A stretch of 64,000 nucleotides of DNA from Palsa-504 sp963834685 (GCA_963834685.1 CAWICW010000016.1:1-64000); one strand, 5' to 3'; numbered from the stretch's first letter, positions 35,447-44,275 are shown. Translations and numbers: made by a program. The notes: generated by a model not told the origin, from the sequence alone.

Positions 35447-36457
35447 TTAATGTTCTCCGCCCCTGTGGTTGCCTGCTTCGGTGCTGGTGAACCACACCTT
35501 GCCATCCCGGCGCCGGGCGCGCACCCCGCCCGGCAGGTCGACCCAGCGCTGCCCGCGCCAGCCGGTCACCAGCGCGTCGATCCGCTCGACGTGCCGCGCG
35601 GTCAGGGCGCCGTGCGGGCAGCCCGCCATGAGCGCGGCGTCGCGCAGCACCCGGGTCCGGATCGCGGCGGGAAGCGCAGTGAGCCAGCTGGTGTCGAGAC
35701 CGGCCGGATCGGAGCAGCGGTCGCGGAGCTGTCCGCTTTCCGCGAACGCGAGGTCATCGAGGCATTCGGCGTCCGCGCGCAGCTGGTTCGCGGTCCGGGC
35801 CAGCGCCTCGGCCACGCCCGGGCCCAGCGCGTCCTCCAGGGCGGGAAGGGCCTGGTGGCGCACCCGGGCGCGAGTGAAACGAAAGTCGTGGTTGTGCGGG
35901 TCCTGCCAGGCCAGCAGCCCGAGTTCGGCGCAGGCGGCGGCGGTGGTCGCGCGGCGCAGGCCAAGCAGCGGCCGGCGGTAGACACCGCGGCGGGCGGGCA
36001 TCCCGGCCAGCGACCGGCTCCCCGAGCCGCGGGCCAGCCCGAGCAGGACCGTCTCGGCCTGGTCGTCCAGGGTGTGCCCGAGCAGGACCGCCGCGGCCTG
36101 GCGCTCGCGGGCCGCGGCGTCGAGGGCGGCGTAGCGGGCCGTCCTGGCCGCGGCCTCGGGGCCGTCTTTCCTTGCGGGTGTCACCGCGATGCTGCGCACC
36201 GGGTCGAGGCCGAGCTTGCTCAGGAGGGCCGCGAGATCGGCGGCGCGTTCGGCCGAACCTGGCTGCAGGCCGTGGTCAACGGTCACGGCGCCGCCGCGCA
36301 GGTCAGCCCGCGGCGCCACGAAGGCCAAGGCCGCGGCCAGGGCCAGCGAGTCCGCGCCGCCGGAACAGGCGGCCAGCACCAGCTGGCCCGCTTCCAGGTC
36401 GGACAGGCAGGTCCGCACCGCGGTACGGACCTCCGCGACCGCCGGGCTAGGACCCAT
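35447..36457 (-). CDS. tilS: tRNA(Ile)-lysidine synthetase
   Basis: TilS modifies C34 of tRNA-Ile(CAU) to lysidine so it reads AUA. ATG 36457 (MGPSPAVAEVRTAVRTCL), 5 bp after the DUF2342 stop, gives 336 aa. The PP-loop is ACSGGADSLALAAALAF; VDHGLQPGSAERA and LGHTLDDQAETVLLGLARGSG follow, and HNHDFRFTRARVRHQALPALE is conserved. The C-terminal substrate-binding domain of the E. coli protein is largely missing, as in actinobacterial TilS. Confidence 0.95.
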   Translation of the reverse strand: MGPSPAVAEVRTAVRTCLSDLEAGQLVLAACSGGADSLALAAALAFVAPRADLRGGAVTVDHGLQPGSAERAADLAALLSKLGLDPVRSIAVTPARKDGPEAAARTARYAALDAAARERQAAAVLLGHTLDDQAETVLLGLARGSGSRSLAGMPARRGVYRRPLLGLRRATTAAACAELGLLAWQDPHNHDFRFTRARVRHQALPALEDALGPGVAEALARTANQLRADAECLDDLAFAESGQLRDRCSDPAGLDTSWLTALPAAIRTRVLRDAALMAGCPHGALTARHVERIDALVTGWRGQRWVDLPGGVRARRRDGKVWFTSTEAGNHRGGEH

Positions 36458-36462
36458 GGCGG

Positions 36463-37569
36463 CTACGACTGGTTGGCGACCCGGTCCAGCCACAGCTCCG
36501 GGTTCGCGAACTCCGCCTTGGTCGGCAGGGTGTCCGGGGAGGTCCAGACCTTGTTGAAGGTGGCCATGCCGGCCTTGTCCACGATCTCGCGGACGAACCG
36601 GGAGCCCTCGGCGTACTGCTTCATCTTCAGGTCGATGCCGAGCATGCGGCGCAGGGTCTGCTCGATCCGGCCCGACGAGCCGCGCCGGGCGTTGAACCGC
36701 TCCCTGATCTGGGCCACGGTGGGGACGACCTGAGGGCCTACCGCGTCCATCACGTAGTCGCCGTGCCCCTCGACCAGCGTCATGACCGAGGTGAGCCGGT
36801 CCATGATCTCCCGCTGCGCCGGGGTGGCCACCGCCTCGATGAGGCTGCCGCCATCGCCGCCGCGCACCGCGCCGGCCATCGCGTCGGCCGCCGCCCGGAC
36901 CCGCTGCAGCATGGCCGCCGGGTCCAGTTCCGAGGCCAGCAGGAACTCGGTCATCTGGCTCTGCACGTAGTCACGCAGCCACGGCACCGCGGTGAACTGG
37001 AGACGGTGGGTCTCCTCGTGCAGGCAGACCCAGCGCCGGAAGTCGTGCGGGTCGACGCCGAGTTCGCGCTCGATCATGACGATGTTCGGCGCGACGAGCG
37101 TGAGCCGGCCCGGCTGCTGGCCGTCCACCGGAGAGGTCTCCGGCGGCAGGAACAGTTCGTACTGGCCGAGCACCCGGCCGGACAGGTAGGCCAGGATCAG
37201 CCCGGCCTGGATCCCGGTCACCCGCGAACCCACCGAGCTGATCACCGAGGCGGGCCGGGACGGGGTCGCCGTGCCCTGAGTCCGTTCCCGGAGCTGGTCC
37301 ACCAGCGGCTCCAGGACGACGCGGAAGCCGTCCACGTTGGCCCTAATCCAGCCGGGCCGGTCCACCACCGCGACCCGGCCCAGCAAGCCGTCCCCGGTGG
37401 CGGACATTCCGGTGACCTCGTAGACCGGCTGCTGCACGGCGCCGGCTAGGTCACGTAGCTCTCCGACGGTCCGCCGTGCCTCCGCCAGGCTGACCTGCGG
37501 CCCGGGACGGGCCCAGCGGGTGCCGGTGGAAATGGCGAGATCCCAGTCGATCATCTGCGTGGTGCTCAC
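36463..37569 (-). CDS. DUF2342 zinc-dependent metalloprotease-like protein
   Basis: GTG 37569 (MSTTQMIDWDLAISTG) gives 368 aa. The family is described as zinc-dependent metalloprotease / coenzyme F420 biosynthesis-associated; the motif is HEETH in CLHEETHRLQFTAVPWLRDYV. Other conserved parts are PGWIRANVDGFRVVLEPL, VSPVDGQQ-type LTLVAPNIVMIERELGVDPHDF, and VMTLVEGHGDYVMDAVG. It lies between dacB and tilS, the normal actinobacterial position. Catalytic activity is inferred from the motif only. Confidence 0.9.
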   Translation of the reverse strand: MSTTQMIDWDLAISTGTRWARPGPQVSLAEARRTVGELRDLAGAVQQPVYEVTGMSATGDGLLGRVAVVDRPGWIRANVDGFRVVLEPLVDQLRERTQGTATPSRPASVISSVGSRVTGIQAGLILAYLSGRVLGQYELFLPPETSPVDGQQPGRLTLVAPNIVMIERELGVDPHDFRRWVCLHEETHRLQFTAVPWLRDYVQSQMTEFLLASELDPAAMLQRVRAAADAMAGAVRGGDGGSLIEAVATPAQREIMDRLTSVMTLVEGHGDYVMDAVGPQVVPTVAQIRERFNARRGSSGRIEQTLRRMLGIDLKMKQYAEGSRFVREIVDKAGMATFNKVWTSPDTLPTKAEFANPELWLDRVANQS

Positions 37570-37660
37570 AGTCCAACGGTACGTGCTGCGGACAGTGCGC
37601 GTGACCGGCTGCCGTAGCTGGCCGCTGGTGTTGCGCGTTACCGGCAGCCTGGGTGGCGCG

Positions 37661-39091
37661 TTACCGGCAGCCGCAGCCGGCGAGGGCGGAGGCGGCCGCG
37701 TCGATAGCGTTCGCCGCGTCATTGAGCACCCCGGCGGACGGGATCTGGTCGGCCATGAACGCGAAGACCAGCACCTCGCCGCTCCTGTCGTAGGCCAAGC
37801 CGGCTAGGGACGTCACCGTGCCCAGGTTGCCGGTCTTGGCCCGGACCGAGCCCAGGGCCGCGCCGCTGATCCCGCTGAACACGCTCTCGCCGGCCGACAG
37901 CGTGCCGGAGAAGCCGGCGACCGGCAGGCCGGCCAGCAAGGCCCGGTACCCGGGGCGCTCTGCCGCCAGCTCGAGGACCTTCACCAGCGTGGCCGGAGCG
38001 ATCGCGTCCTGGGGGGACAGGCCGCTGCCGTCCACCAGGTGGATACCGGTGGTGACGCCGAGCCGCCTCAGCTCCTTGATGACCGCCTGGGCCGCGCCGC
38101 TGAACGAGGCGGGCTGGCCGGTGGCCACCGCGACCTGGCGGGCCAGGTTCTCGGCGATGACATTATTGCTTTCCTCGAGCATCTGGGCCACGACCGCTGA
38201 TAGCGGCGGCGAGGTCACGCTGGCCAGGGTCGCGGCGGAGGGCGGGGCGGCCTGGGCTTGCGGGGACCCGGTGACGTGGATGCCGTCGGCGGCGAGCAAG
38301 GCCGCGAAGGCCGTCGCGGCCATGGCCGCCGGATCGTCCGAGCGGGCCGACAGGTTGTACGGGTCGTCCGAGTCCTCGGGCTGGCCTGCCGCGGTCAGCC
38401 GGCCCTGGTCCACCTCGAGGGAGACGATCGGCGTGACGTCGCCCCCGGTGACGTAGTCCGCGGGCCAGCCCGGCGCCAGGCCCGGGCCGGTGTACAGCGA
38501 GGTTTCGTAGCCGAGGACGACGGTCCGCCGGCCCTGCGCGATCAGCGCCCGCGCCGTGGCCGCGGCCAGGCTAGCCAGCGTGGCCGGCCGGGGATAGTCC
38601 CCGGCCGGGAACGGGTTGACGGCCAGGGTCGGGTCACCGCCGCCGACCAGGACGATGCTGCCCGGCGCGGCCCCGCGCACCACCTTGGTGGTGAACCGGG
38701 CGTCGTCGCCGAGGATCGCGAGGGCGGCCAGGCCGGTGGCCAGCTTGGTGGTGGACGCGGGGGTCATGAGCCGGGAGCCATGCTCGGACAGCAGCACCCG
38801 CCCGGTGACCGGGTCCGCGACCAGCGCCGACACCTCGGGCCCGAGTGCCGCCGCGGACAGCGGGCCGGCCAGGGCGTTCCGCAGTCCGTTCGAGGTGGGC
38901 AGCGGGCCATCCCGTGTTCCGGTGCCCAGCACGGCGTCCCCGCCCGCGAGCGGGCCGGCCGCCACCGTGGGCACGCGCAGGGCGGCCAGCCGCGGCGGGA
39001 GCATCCGGGCCACGGCGATGCCGGCCGCGAGCGTGAAGACGTTGATCATGGCCAGCGTCAGCAGTGCCGCGATCCGTGTGCGGCGCACCAT
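37661..39091 (-). CDS. dacB: D-alanyl-D-alanine carboxypeptidase/endopeptidase (PBP4 type)
   Basis: A 476-aa exported class C penicillin-binding protein. Residues 1-30 are a signal/anchor (IAALLTLAMINVFTLAAGIAVA). The serine motif S113-T-T-K116 is in TPASTTKLATG, the SxN motif is SNN in LEESNNVIAENLAR, and KTG is in VRAKTGNLGTVTSLAG. It trims or cleaves peptidoglycan peptides outside the membrane. It is divergent from ppa with a 113-bp gap and precedes the DUF2342 gene. Confidence 0.95.
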   Translation of the reverse strand: MVRRTRIAALLTLAMINVFTLAAGIAVARMLPPRLAALRVPTVAAGPLAGGDAVLGTGTRDGPLPTSNGLRNALAGPLSAAALGPEVSALVADPVTGRVLLSEHGSRLMTPASTTKLATGLAALAILGDDARFTTKVVRGAAPGSIVLVGGGDPTLAVNPFPAGDYPRPATLASLAAATARALIAQGRRTVVLGYETSLYTGPGLAPGWPADYVTGGDVTPIVSLEVDQGRLTAAGQPEDSDDPYNLSARSDDPAAMAATAFAALLAADGIHVTGSPQAQAAPPSAATLASVTSPPLSAVVAQMLEESNNVIAENLARQVAVATGQPASFSGAAQAVIKELRRLGVTTGIHLVDGSGLSPQDAIAPATLVKVLELAAERPGYRALLAGLPVAGFSGTLSAGESVFSGISGAALGSVRAKTGNLGTVTSLAGLAYDRSGEVLVFAFMADQIPSAGVLNDAANAIDAAASALAGCGCR

Positions 39092-39204
39092 GACCTAACC
39101 ACCTCGCGCGACGCTCGACGGGAACTACGGGGGTCCGGGGGGTCGTCCCCGCGGGCCAGCACAGACAATGGAGTTAATCACCCGGATCGGGATGGAGCGA
39201 AACC

Positions 39205-39696
39205 GTGGACGTCGAGGTCACCATCGAAATCCCCAAGGGACAGCGCAACAAGTACGAGGTGGACCACGCGACCGGGCGGATCAGGCTGGACCGCATGCTG
39301 TTCACCTCCACCAGGTACCCGTCCGACTACGGGTTCATCGAAGAAACCCTGGCCGACGACGGCGACCCGCTCGACGCGCTCGTGCTCCTCGACGAGCCCA
39401 CCTTCCCAGGCTGCCTCATCACCTGCCGGGTCATCGGGATGTTCCGGATGCGCGACGAGAACGGCCTGGACGACAAGGTGCTCTGCGTACCCGCCACCGA
39501 CCCGCGGATGACGCATCTGCAGGACATCACCGACGTGCCACCGTTCGACCGGCTCGAGATCCAGCACTTCTTCGAGGTCTACAAGGAGATCGAGCCGGGC
39601 AAGTCGGTCGAGGGCGCCGCGTGGGTGGACCGCGCGGCGGCCGAGGCGCAGGTCGAGGAGAGCCGCAAGCGCTTCGCCGAAGGCTCGCAGCATTGA
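39205..39696 (+). CDS. ppa: Inorganic pyrophosphatase (family I)
   Basis: A 163-aa soluble pyrophosphatase starting at GTG 39205 (MDVEVTIEIPKGQRNKYEVD). Active-site residues are in PKGQRNKYEVD, YPSDYGFIEETLADDGDPLDALVLL (the D-x-x-D-P-x-D-x-x-D signature), and DPRM with HFFEVYKEIEPGK near the end. It drives biosynthetic reactions by removing pyrophosphate. It is divergent from dacB, as in Streptomyces. Confidence 0.96.
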   Translation: MDVEVTIEIPKGQRNKYEVDHATGRIRLDRMLFTSTRYPSDYGFIEETLADDGDPLDALVLLDEPTFPGCLITCRVIGMFRMRDENGLDDKVLCVPATDPRMTHLQDITDVPPFDRLEIQHFFEVYKEIEPGKSVEGAAWVDRAAAEAQVEESRKRFAEGSQH

Positions 39697-39851
39697 AGCT
39701 GGCGTTACCGACGTTACCGGCGTTACCGAGCTTTACCTGGGCAGCGGGCGCCCGTCGATCGGGGCCGAGAATCCCATAAGGCCGGGTATGGGCATGCGGT
39801 ACCGTGGGCCGGGGTCACCGCTTCGGGGGGCCAGGATGGGGGTTCCTGACC

Positions 39852-40577
39852 ATGCCACGCTATCGCCGGGTTGTCGTCAAGCTCAGCGGCGAGGCGCTCG
39901 CCGGAAAATCGAACACCGGCGTCGATCCGGCCAGCCTATCCCGGGTCGCGCTGGAGGTTCTCTCCCTCCGCGATCTCGGCGTGCAGGTGGCGGTGGTGGT
40001 CGGGGGCGGCAACTACTTCCGCGGCCGGATGGCCGACGGCTGGGGCATCAGCCGGGCTGAGGCGGACAACATCGGGATGCTCGGCACGATCATGAACGCG
40101 CTCATGCTCCGCGGCGCGCTTACGGCCAGGACCGACATCGACGTCCGGGTCATGACCGCGGTGCCCATCCACAGCGTCGCCGAGCCCTTCATCCGGCTCC
40201 GGGCCGTCCACCACCTGGAACGCGGCATGATCGTGCTGCTCGCCGGCGGCATCGGCCAGCCCTACGTCACCACCGACTACCCGGCGGTGCAGCGTTCCCT
40301 GGAGCTCGACGCCGACGCCCTGCTGGTGGCCAAGCGCGGTGTCGACGGGGTCTACGACAGCGACCCGAACGTCAACCGGGACGCCGTGCGCTACACGCGG
40401 CTGACCTATGACGAGGCTCTGGCCGCGGGCGTTCGGATCATGGACACGAGCGCGTTCGTGCTGGCTAATGAGCAGAACCTGACCATGCACGTGTTCGACG
40501 TGGCCGCCGCGGGCGTGATGCGCCGGATCTGCGAGGGCGCCGAACTCGGGACGCGGATCAGCGTCAAGCCCAGCTGA
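39852..40577 (+). CDS. pyrH: UMP kinase (amino-acid kinase fold)
   Basis: A 241-aa protein starting MPRYRRVVVKLSGEALAG at ATG 39852. Signatures: VVVKLSGEA, VAVVVGGGNYFRG, ADNIGMLGTIMNALML, GGIGQPYVTTDYPAV, and LLVAKRGVDGVYDSDPN, followed by MDTSAFVLANEQNLTMHVFD. These fit bacterial UMP kinase, which phosphorylates UMP to UDP. Its position after ppa is unusual: pyrH normally lies in rpsB-tsf-pyrH-frr, and no such genes are near, so this may be a second copy. Confidence 0.85.
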   Translation: MPRYRRVVVKLSGEALAGKSNTGVDPASLSRVALEVLSLRDLGVQVAVVVGGGNYFRGRMADGWGISRAEADNIGMLGTIMNALMLRGALTARTDIDVRVMTAVPIHSVAEPFIRLRAVHHLERGMIVLLAGGIGQPYVTTDYPAVQRSLELDADALLVAKRGVDGVYDSDPNVNRDAVRYTRLTYDEALAAGVRIMDTSAFVLANEQNLTMHVFDVAAAGVMRRICEGAELGTRISVKPS

Positions 40578-40612
40578 TCGGTGCTACCTGGTTACCCCGC
40601 CGGCTGCGGAAC

Positions 40613-40894
40613 TCAGTAAGCGCGCCCGAAGATCACGCGCTCGCCGTATGCCGACCGGCCATCGCATCGCACGCACGTTCCGGCCTCGGATCTGCCATCA
40701 AGAGGAACGCAGCGAGGTGTAGCGGCAGTCTCGGCTTTGATGTCGTCCTCACATGCTGGATTGCCGCAATGGAACGCCTGCGCCCAACCAGCTGAGATTG
40801 CTTGCTGGAAAGCGGGCCAGTCATTAACTACGGCCGTGTTCGAATCACGGAAGTCGGTACCATGCGCAGAGAATACCGGGACCGCAACGATCAC
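40613..40894 (-). pseudogene. C-terminal fragment of archaeal/eukaryote-type prolyl-tRNA synthetase
   Basis: The minus frame from about 40855 reads DFRDSNTAVVNDWPAFQQAI..., then FHCGNPACEDDIKAETAATP, RCVPLDG, GTCVRCDG and the final ERVIFGRAY. This is the zinc-binding C-terminal domain of the ProS type that ends in an aromatic Tyr, including the four-Cys pattern (CxxxxC...CxxC). Only about 75 residues match; upstream, the frame is unrelated sequence and reaches a stop near 40933. No catalytic domain is present, so this is a leftover of a lost or displaced gene. Confidence 0.7.
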
Positions 40895-40977
40895 AGGAAA
40901 GTCAGCAGGCCAGGTCGAGTTGCTGGTCCGTCACATCGTTCCTGGTAGGCGCGAAGATCCTGATGAGCGGCTGGCGG

Positions 40978-41028
40978 GTCCAGGGTCAGCGAAGCCGATC
41001 GCGGACACGTTCGCCGCGTCCAGTGGAG
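40978..41028. repeat. Structured repeat, family R, degenerate copy R4
   Basis: TCAGCGAAGCCGATCGC matches the core of copies R1-R3 with one change in the small hairpin. The third hairpin, CGCGG/CCGCG around nine bases, is intact; the outer stem is weak (TCCA/TGGA). Confidence 0.45.
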
Positions 41029-41161
41029 CGGGCCTGCGGCGATCTAACTGATGCTTACTTGGCGCCCAGGCCGGCCGGGGTTATGCTCGTGATCAGGTGC
41101 GCTGGGAAGCCTGGTCGGTACGACATTCGTGATTCTCGAATTCGTCCACCAGGAGCATGCC

Positions 41162-41275
41162 ATGACTACGCAGAACGCACCCGCCGACACCTTCGTACCG
41201 GCGCTGATGGTGCTGGCCGTCGGCACCGTGAAGCTGCGGCGCGAGCAGTCCGGAGCCTGGCGGGAGGATCGATGA
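41162..41275 (+). CDS. Small ORF coupled to the DUF4118 gene (37 aa)
   Basis: ATG 41162 opens a 37-residue frame (MTTQNAPADTFVPALMVLAV... ending WREDR) whose stop overlaps the next start as ATGA. The middle is mildly hydrophobic. The coupling argues it is translated, possibly only to set up translation of the downstream gene. No family is recognised. Confidence 0.4.
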   Translation: MTTQNAPADTFVPALMVLAVGTVKLRREQSGAWREDR

Positions 41276-42024
41276 CTCGCTACTTGACCAGGGACCGCAT
41301 CGCGATCGCGGCCGCGCTGGCGGTGCCGTTGGCGGTGGCGGCGGTGCTGCTGCCGTTCCGGGCCAGCTGGTCGAATACCAATGTGGCCCTGCTGCTGGTC
41401 GTGGTCGTGGTCGGGGTGGCGGCGATCGGGAACCGCGTCGCTGGCGGCCTGGCGGCGGTGTGGGCGGCTCTATGGTTCGATTTCTTCTTCACCGTGCCGT
41501 ATTACCGGTTCACGATCCGCAGCTCGGCAGATGTCACGACGGCCGTCTTGCTGTTGCTCACTGGCCTGGCGGTGTCGCAGCTCGCAGCCCGGGCCCGGCG
41601 GCTGAAGATCATTACGGTCACGGATGCGGGTTACCTCACCCAGATCCACGAGACTGCCTCGCTGGCGAAGTCGGCCACGGTCCCTGACGTGGTGGTTGAT
41701 CGCGTCAAGGAGCAACTGGTCGGGCTGCTGGATCTGGAAGAAGCGCGCTTCGAGTATGGGTCCCTGCTTGGCCACCCGCCGCGCCTGGAGCCGGACGGGA
41801 CCGTGACGGTGGGCCGGTCCCGGTGGGATATTGAGCTGTCCGGCCTGCCCGCGGAGGAGATCGAGCTGCGTACCTTCGGCAACGGCCAGTACTACGGCCG
41901 GTTCATGCTGAAGGCCAAACCGGGCTCCAAGCCCTCGCTGCAGGCGCGGCTGGTCGCCGTCACGCTGGCCGATCAGGCCGGACGCGCCTTCGGTGCCAGC
42001 CAGGCCGCGCGGAGCGCGTCCTGA
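41272..42024 (+). CDS. DUF4118 (KdpD-type transmembrane) protein without kinase domain
   Basis: ATG 41272 behind GGAGG gives 250 aa. Residues 8-100 hold four hydrophobic helices typical of the DUF4118 sensor module of KdpD (IAIAAALAVPLAVAAVLLPF, NVALLLVVVVVGVAAIGNRVAGGLAAVWAALWFDFFFT, VTTAVLLLLTGLAVSQLAARARRL). Residues 120-250 form a GAF-like soluble region (TVPDVVVDRVKEQLVGLLDLEEARFEYGS). No HisKA or HATPase part follows, so this is a sensor-like module with an unknown output. Confidence 0.8.
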   Translation: MTRYLTRDRIAIAAALAVPLAVAAVLLPFRASWSNTNVALLLVVVVVGVAAIGNRVAGGLAAVWAALWFDFFFTVPYYRFTIRSSADVTTAVLLLLTGLAVSQLAARARRLKIITVTDAGYLTQIHETASLAKSATVPDVVVDRVKEQLVGLLDLEEARFEYGSLLGHPPRLEPDGTVTVGRSRWDIELSGLPAEEIELRTFGNGQYYGRFMLKAKPGSKPSLQARLVAVTLADQAGRAFGASQAARSAS

Positions 42025-42075
42025 TCAACCAGCCTGCCGCCCGGCCGAGACCACCGAGCGGCGAGAAGGATGGAA

Positions 42076-42984
42076 TCAGTGCGGCGTGCCCCGAGGCGAC
42101 GTGCGGTGATTATCTACCTCGGTGCTACGCCGTGCCGTGACGAGAGCCGCAATCGTACTAGCGCGAATCGGTCGCCCGAGTCGTTCATAAATGGCGTCGT
42201 ATTCACGCTCAAGAGCTTGACGTTGGTCCAGTGAAAGCCGAGCGTAAAACGACATCGTGCGAAGGAGAGCATTGACCTCGTCAGGAGTGTGCTCGATGAG
42301 CCTTGGCATGACTGCCACCTGAACATCACCGAACAAGCGGCCGGCATAATCTTGCCCTATGTCGTAGCTGCCAAGCCAGGCCCATACCTCTGAGACATTA
42401 CCACGGCGTTGCTCCATCCCAGCGAGCGTGGCATCGAGATCCCTGTAGGTCGGCCAATTAGCGGCGATGTCCGGGGCGACCTTTCTCATGGCAGCGAGTG
42501 CTGCTTCCTGATCTCGCTTGCTACGCGGCTCCTCAAGTCCGCAGTATTGCACGAGGGCGAGCGTTCCACCGGGAACAAGTACGTCAGCGGTCTTCTGCCA
42601 ACTAACCTTAGGGTCAATCCAGTGAAACGCGGACGCAGAGAACACGGCCTGAAACTGCTCGCGGGGAGGCAATGCATCCTCAAACTGAGCGTTCACAAAT
42701 TCCACCTCTCCAGCACCTTCCAGGTTCTGCCTGGCCAGTGCTATGAGGCTCTTGCCGGGTTCGAGTGCTGTGACGCGCAGGCCCCGAGCGACAAGACCGC
42801 GCGTCAGTTGGCCGCTTCCACACCCGACCTCAAGCACATGATCACCGCTCCCGATCCCGGCGATCCGACAAGCTTGCTCGACGAGTTCGTCAGGATAAGT
42901 AGGACGGTGGCGGTCGTACTCAGCCGCGATCTCATCAAAAACCTTGCCGTAACGACGTGCGGTGGATTCTGGTAGCCGTGTCAT
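42076..42984 (-). CDS. Class I SAM-dependent methyltransferase
   Basis: A 302-aa protein. The SAM-binding motif I is VLEVGCGSGQLTRGL, followed by ALEPGKSLIALARQNL; QAVFSASAFHWIDP and VLVPGGTLALVQYCG are typical of the ubiE/Methyltransf_11 group. The N terminus (RYGKVFDEIAAEYDRHRPTYPDELV) matches many actinobacterial methyltransferases of unknown substrate. Codon use is visibly less G+C-biased at third positions than in neighbours, suggesting recent acquisition. It stands alone between genes of other types. Confidence 0.88.
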   Translation of the reverse strand: MTRLPESTARRYGKVFDEIAAEYDRHRPTYPDELVEQACRIAGIGSGDHVLEVGCGSGQLTRGLVARGLRVTALEPGKSLIALARQNLEGAGEVEFVNAQFEDALPPREQFQAVFSASAFHWIDPKVSWQKTADVLVPGGTLALVQYCGLEEPRSKRDQEAALAAMRKVAPDIAANWPTYRDLDATLAGMEQRRGNVSEVWAWLGSYDIGQDYAGRLFGDVQVAVMPRLIEHTPDEVNALLRTMSFYARLSLDQRQALEREYDAIYERLGRPIRASTIAALVTARRSTEVDNHRTSPRGTPH

Positions 42985-43084
42985 TCATCGGCCTCCGTTC
43001 ATGCTCGTTTCACGCAAGGGGTCGGCCTGCGTGCCCAGGTCAGAGGTCGTTCACAGTTTCCGCGGAGACCGTTGGCCGCCGGGG

Positions 43085-43744
43085 TCACTGCCCGGCGCAG
43101 CCGATCGCGTGGCCACGCCCGCGAGGGTGCAGTCGACGCGGTGGCCGCGAGCCGGGCAATCGGGAGCGGGAAAGACGGCTTGGCGCGACTTCGGCTGCGT
43201 GCGGCGGACCGTGATCGATCTGCGGCCGATGTTCAGCCTTGGCGGCAGATCCTGTTCCCCGGGACACCTGACTGCCCGCCTCGGGCGCTAGCCCCTGTGG
43301 CAGCTGGCCGCGGGACCGCTTCCGCTGCCACGCCTCCACCACAAAGGCATACGCGAGTCCCGTCGTCACGATAAAGGCGAGCGCGAACAGGTAGAAAAGT
43401 CCCGGGGCGTTGGCCGCGATAGCAGCCACGATCCCCAGCCCGGTCAGCACAACGCTCGCACTTGCACCCCACGCGGCCACCTGTATCCTGTCAACCGGTT
43501 TCCGGGCCTGTGCCCGGGCCGCGGTACGCGGCGGCTGGACCGTGGCCACCCCGGCCGGGAGGCCGGCGACGACCGGGGTCAGATCCGCATAGGTCCGCGA
43601 CGCGAGCACTTGGCCCACCCGCACGTCAAACTCGTCTTTGGTCAGCCGTCCCTGCACGAACGCGGCCTTGAGCACCTCGATCACCTGCTCGCGGTCAGCG
43701 TGTGCCGCCCGCAGGCGGCCGCGCCCGCCCGTGCCTGGTGCCAT
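43085..43744 (-). CDS. DUF1707 protein with two-helix membrane segment
   Basis: ATG 43744 gives 219 aa. Residues 12-65 are DUF1707 (RAAHADREQVIEVLKAAFVQ, then GRLTKDEFDVRVGQVLASRT, YADLTPVVAGLP), an actinobacterial domain often joined to membrane segments. Two helices follow (AAWGASASVVLTGLGIVAAIAA, LFYLFALAFIVTTGLAYAFVV). The last ~65 residues are Arg/Pro-rich and read through the structured repeat R3, so the natural C terminus may have been extended by its insertion. Confidence 0.78.
   Translation of the reverse strand: MAPGTGGRGRLRAAHADREQVIEVLKAAFVQGRLTKDEFDVRVGQVLASRTYADLTPVVAGLPAGVATVQPPRTAARAQARKPVDRIQVAAWGASASVVLTGLGIVAAIAANAPGLFYLFALAFIVTTGLAYAFVVEAWQRKRSRGQLPQGLAPEAGSQVSRGTGSAAKAEHRPQIDHGPPHAAEVAPSRLSRSRLPGSRPPRRLHPRGRGHAIGCAGQ
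43087..43133. repeat. Structured repeat, family R, copy R3
   Basis: Stem ACTGC (43087-43091)/GCAGT (43129-43133) encloses hairpin CGGC-GCA-GCCG and a second stem TCGCG/CGCGA around an inner GTGGCCAC palindrome. It overlaps the 3' end of the DUF1707 frame. Confidence 0.55.
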
Positions 43745-44275
43745 CTCGTCTCCCGGCCCTGCTATCACCGGCACCTCCCACGAGAACGCAACGAAGCGTA
43801 CCCCGCCCGCCTTCGAGCCGGCCAGACGACAGCCGACCCGCTGACGTCCGATATTCAGAGGATCTCGGGGCCCGCAGCAGTTCATCACAGTCCGCCTGGG
43901 CAGGTCAGACGACAGGGTGAGGCGCCTTGGCGTCCACGGTCGTTCCCATGCGTCCGCACCTGTTGTTAGCCGCAGCGTTAGCAATTGGCCTCTTCTTCTT
44001 GACGCCAGGTTGCAGCGCGATTGGCAGTGCTGCGGCCTGCCTGACCTGGGACCGATCGTCGGCCAGCGTGCGCTGGAGTCCACTGCCGACGATGGCGATG
44101 TTGCTCACCTGGTTGCTCGGTCGCTCGTGATTCGGTGTCGTGACCGTCCGCCAGCAGCCTTCTGCTTGCGTCATGCCGTGCGAGAATGATGACGGGTCGG
44201 GGCGCCCCATTAGATCCCGGGTCTGTTGGCCTGGGGCGGTTGTCGCGCTTGGCCCCATACGAGAGGAAAATGCCC
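43745..44275. other. Stretch without a confident gene; possible small lipoprotein frame
   Basis: A plus-strand frame at 43927-44130 (67 codons) begins with a lipoprotein-like segment (LLLAAALAIGLFFLTPGC), but its second half is not protein-like and no ribosome-binding site is clear, so I do not call it. The right end holds the promoter region and the GAGAGG ribosome-binding site of the next gene. Confidence 0.4.

Noticed and set aside
40838..40868. tRNA T-arm-like sequence (CCGTG-TTCGAAT-CACGG) on the plus strand
   Set aside because: It lies in the ProS fragment, where the minus strand encodes the conserved GTDFRDSNT segment. No acceptor or anticodon arm fits, so it is a coincidence of coding sequence.
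43927..44130. 67-codon lipoprotein-like frame
   Set aside because: The signal-like start is attractive, but there is no ribosome-binding site and the mature part lacks protein character; left as a note only.
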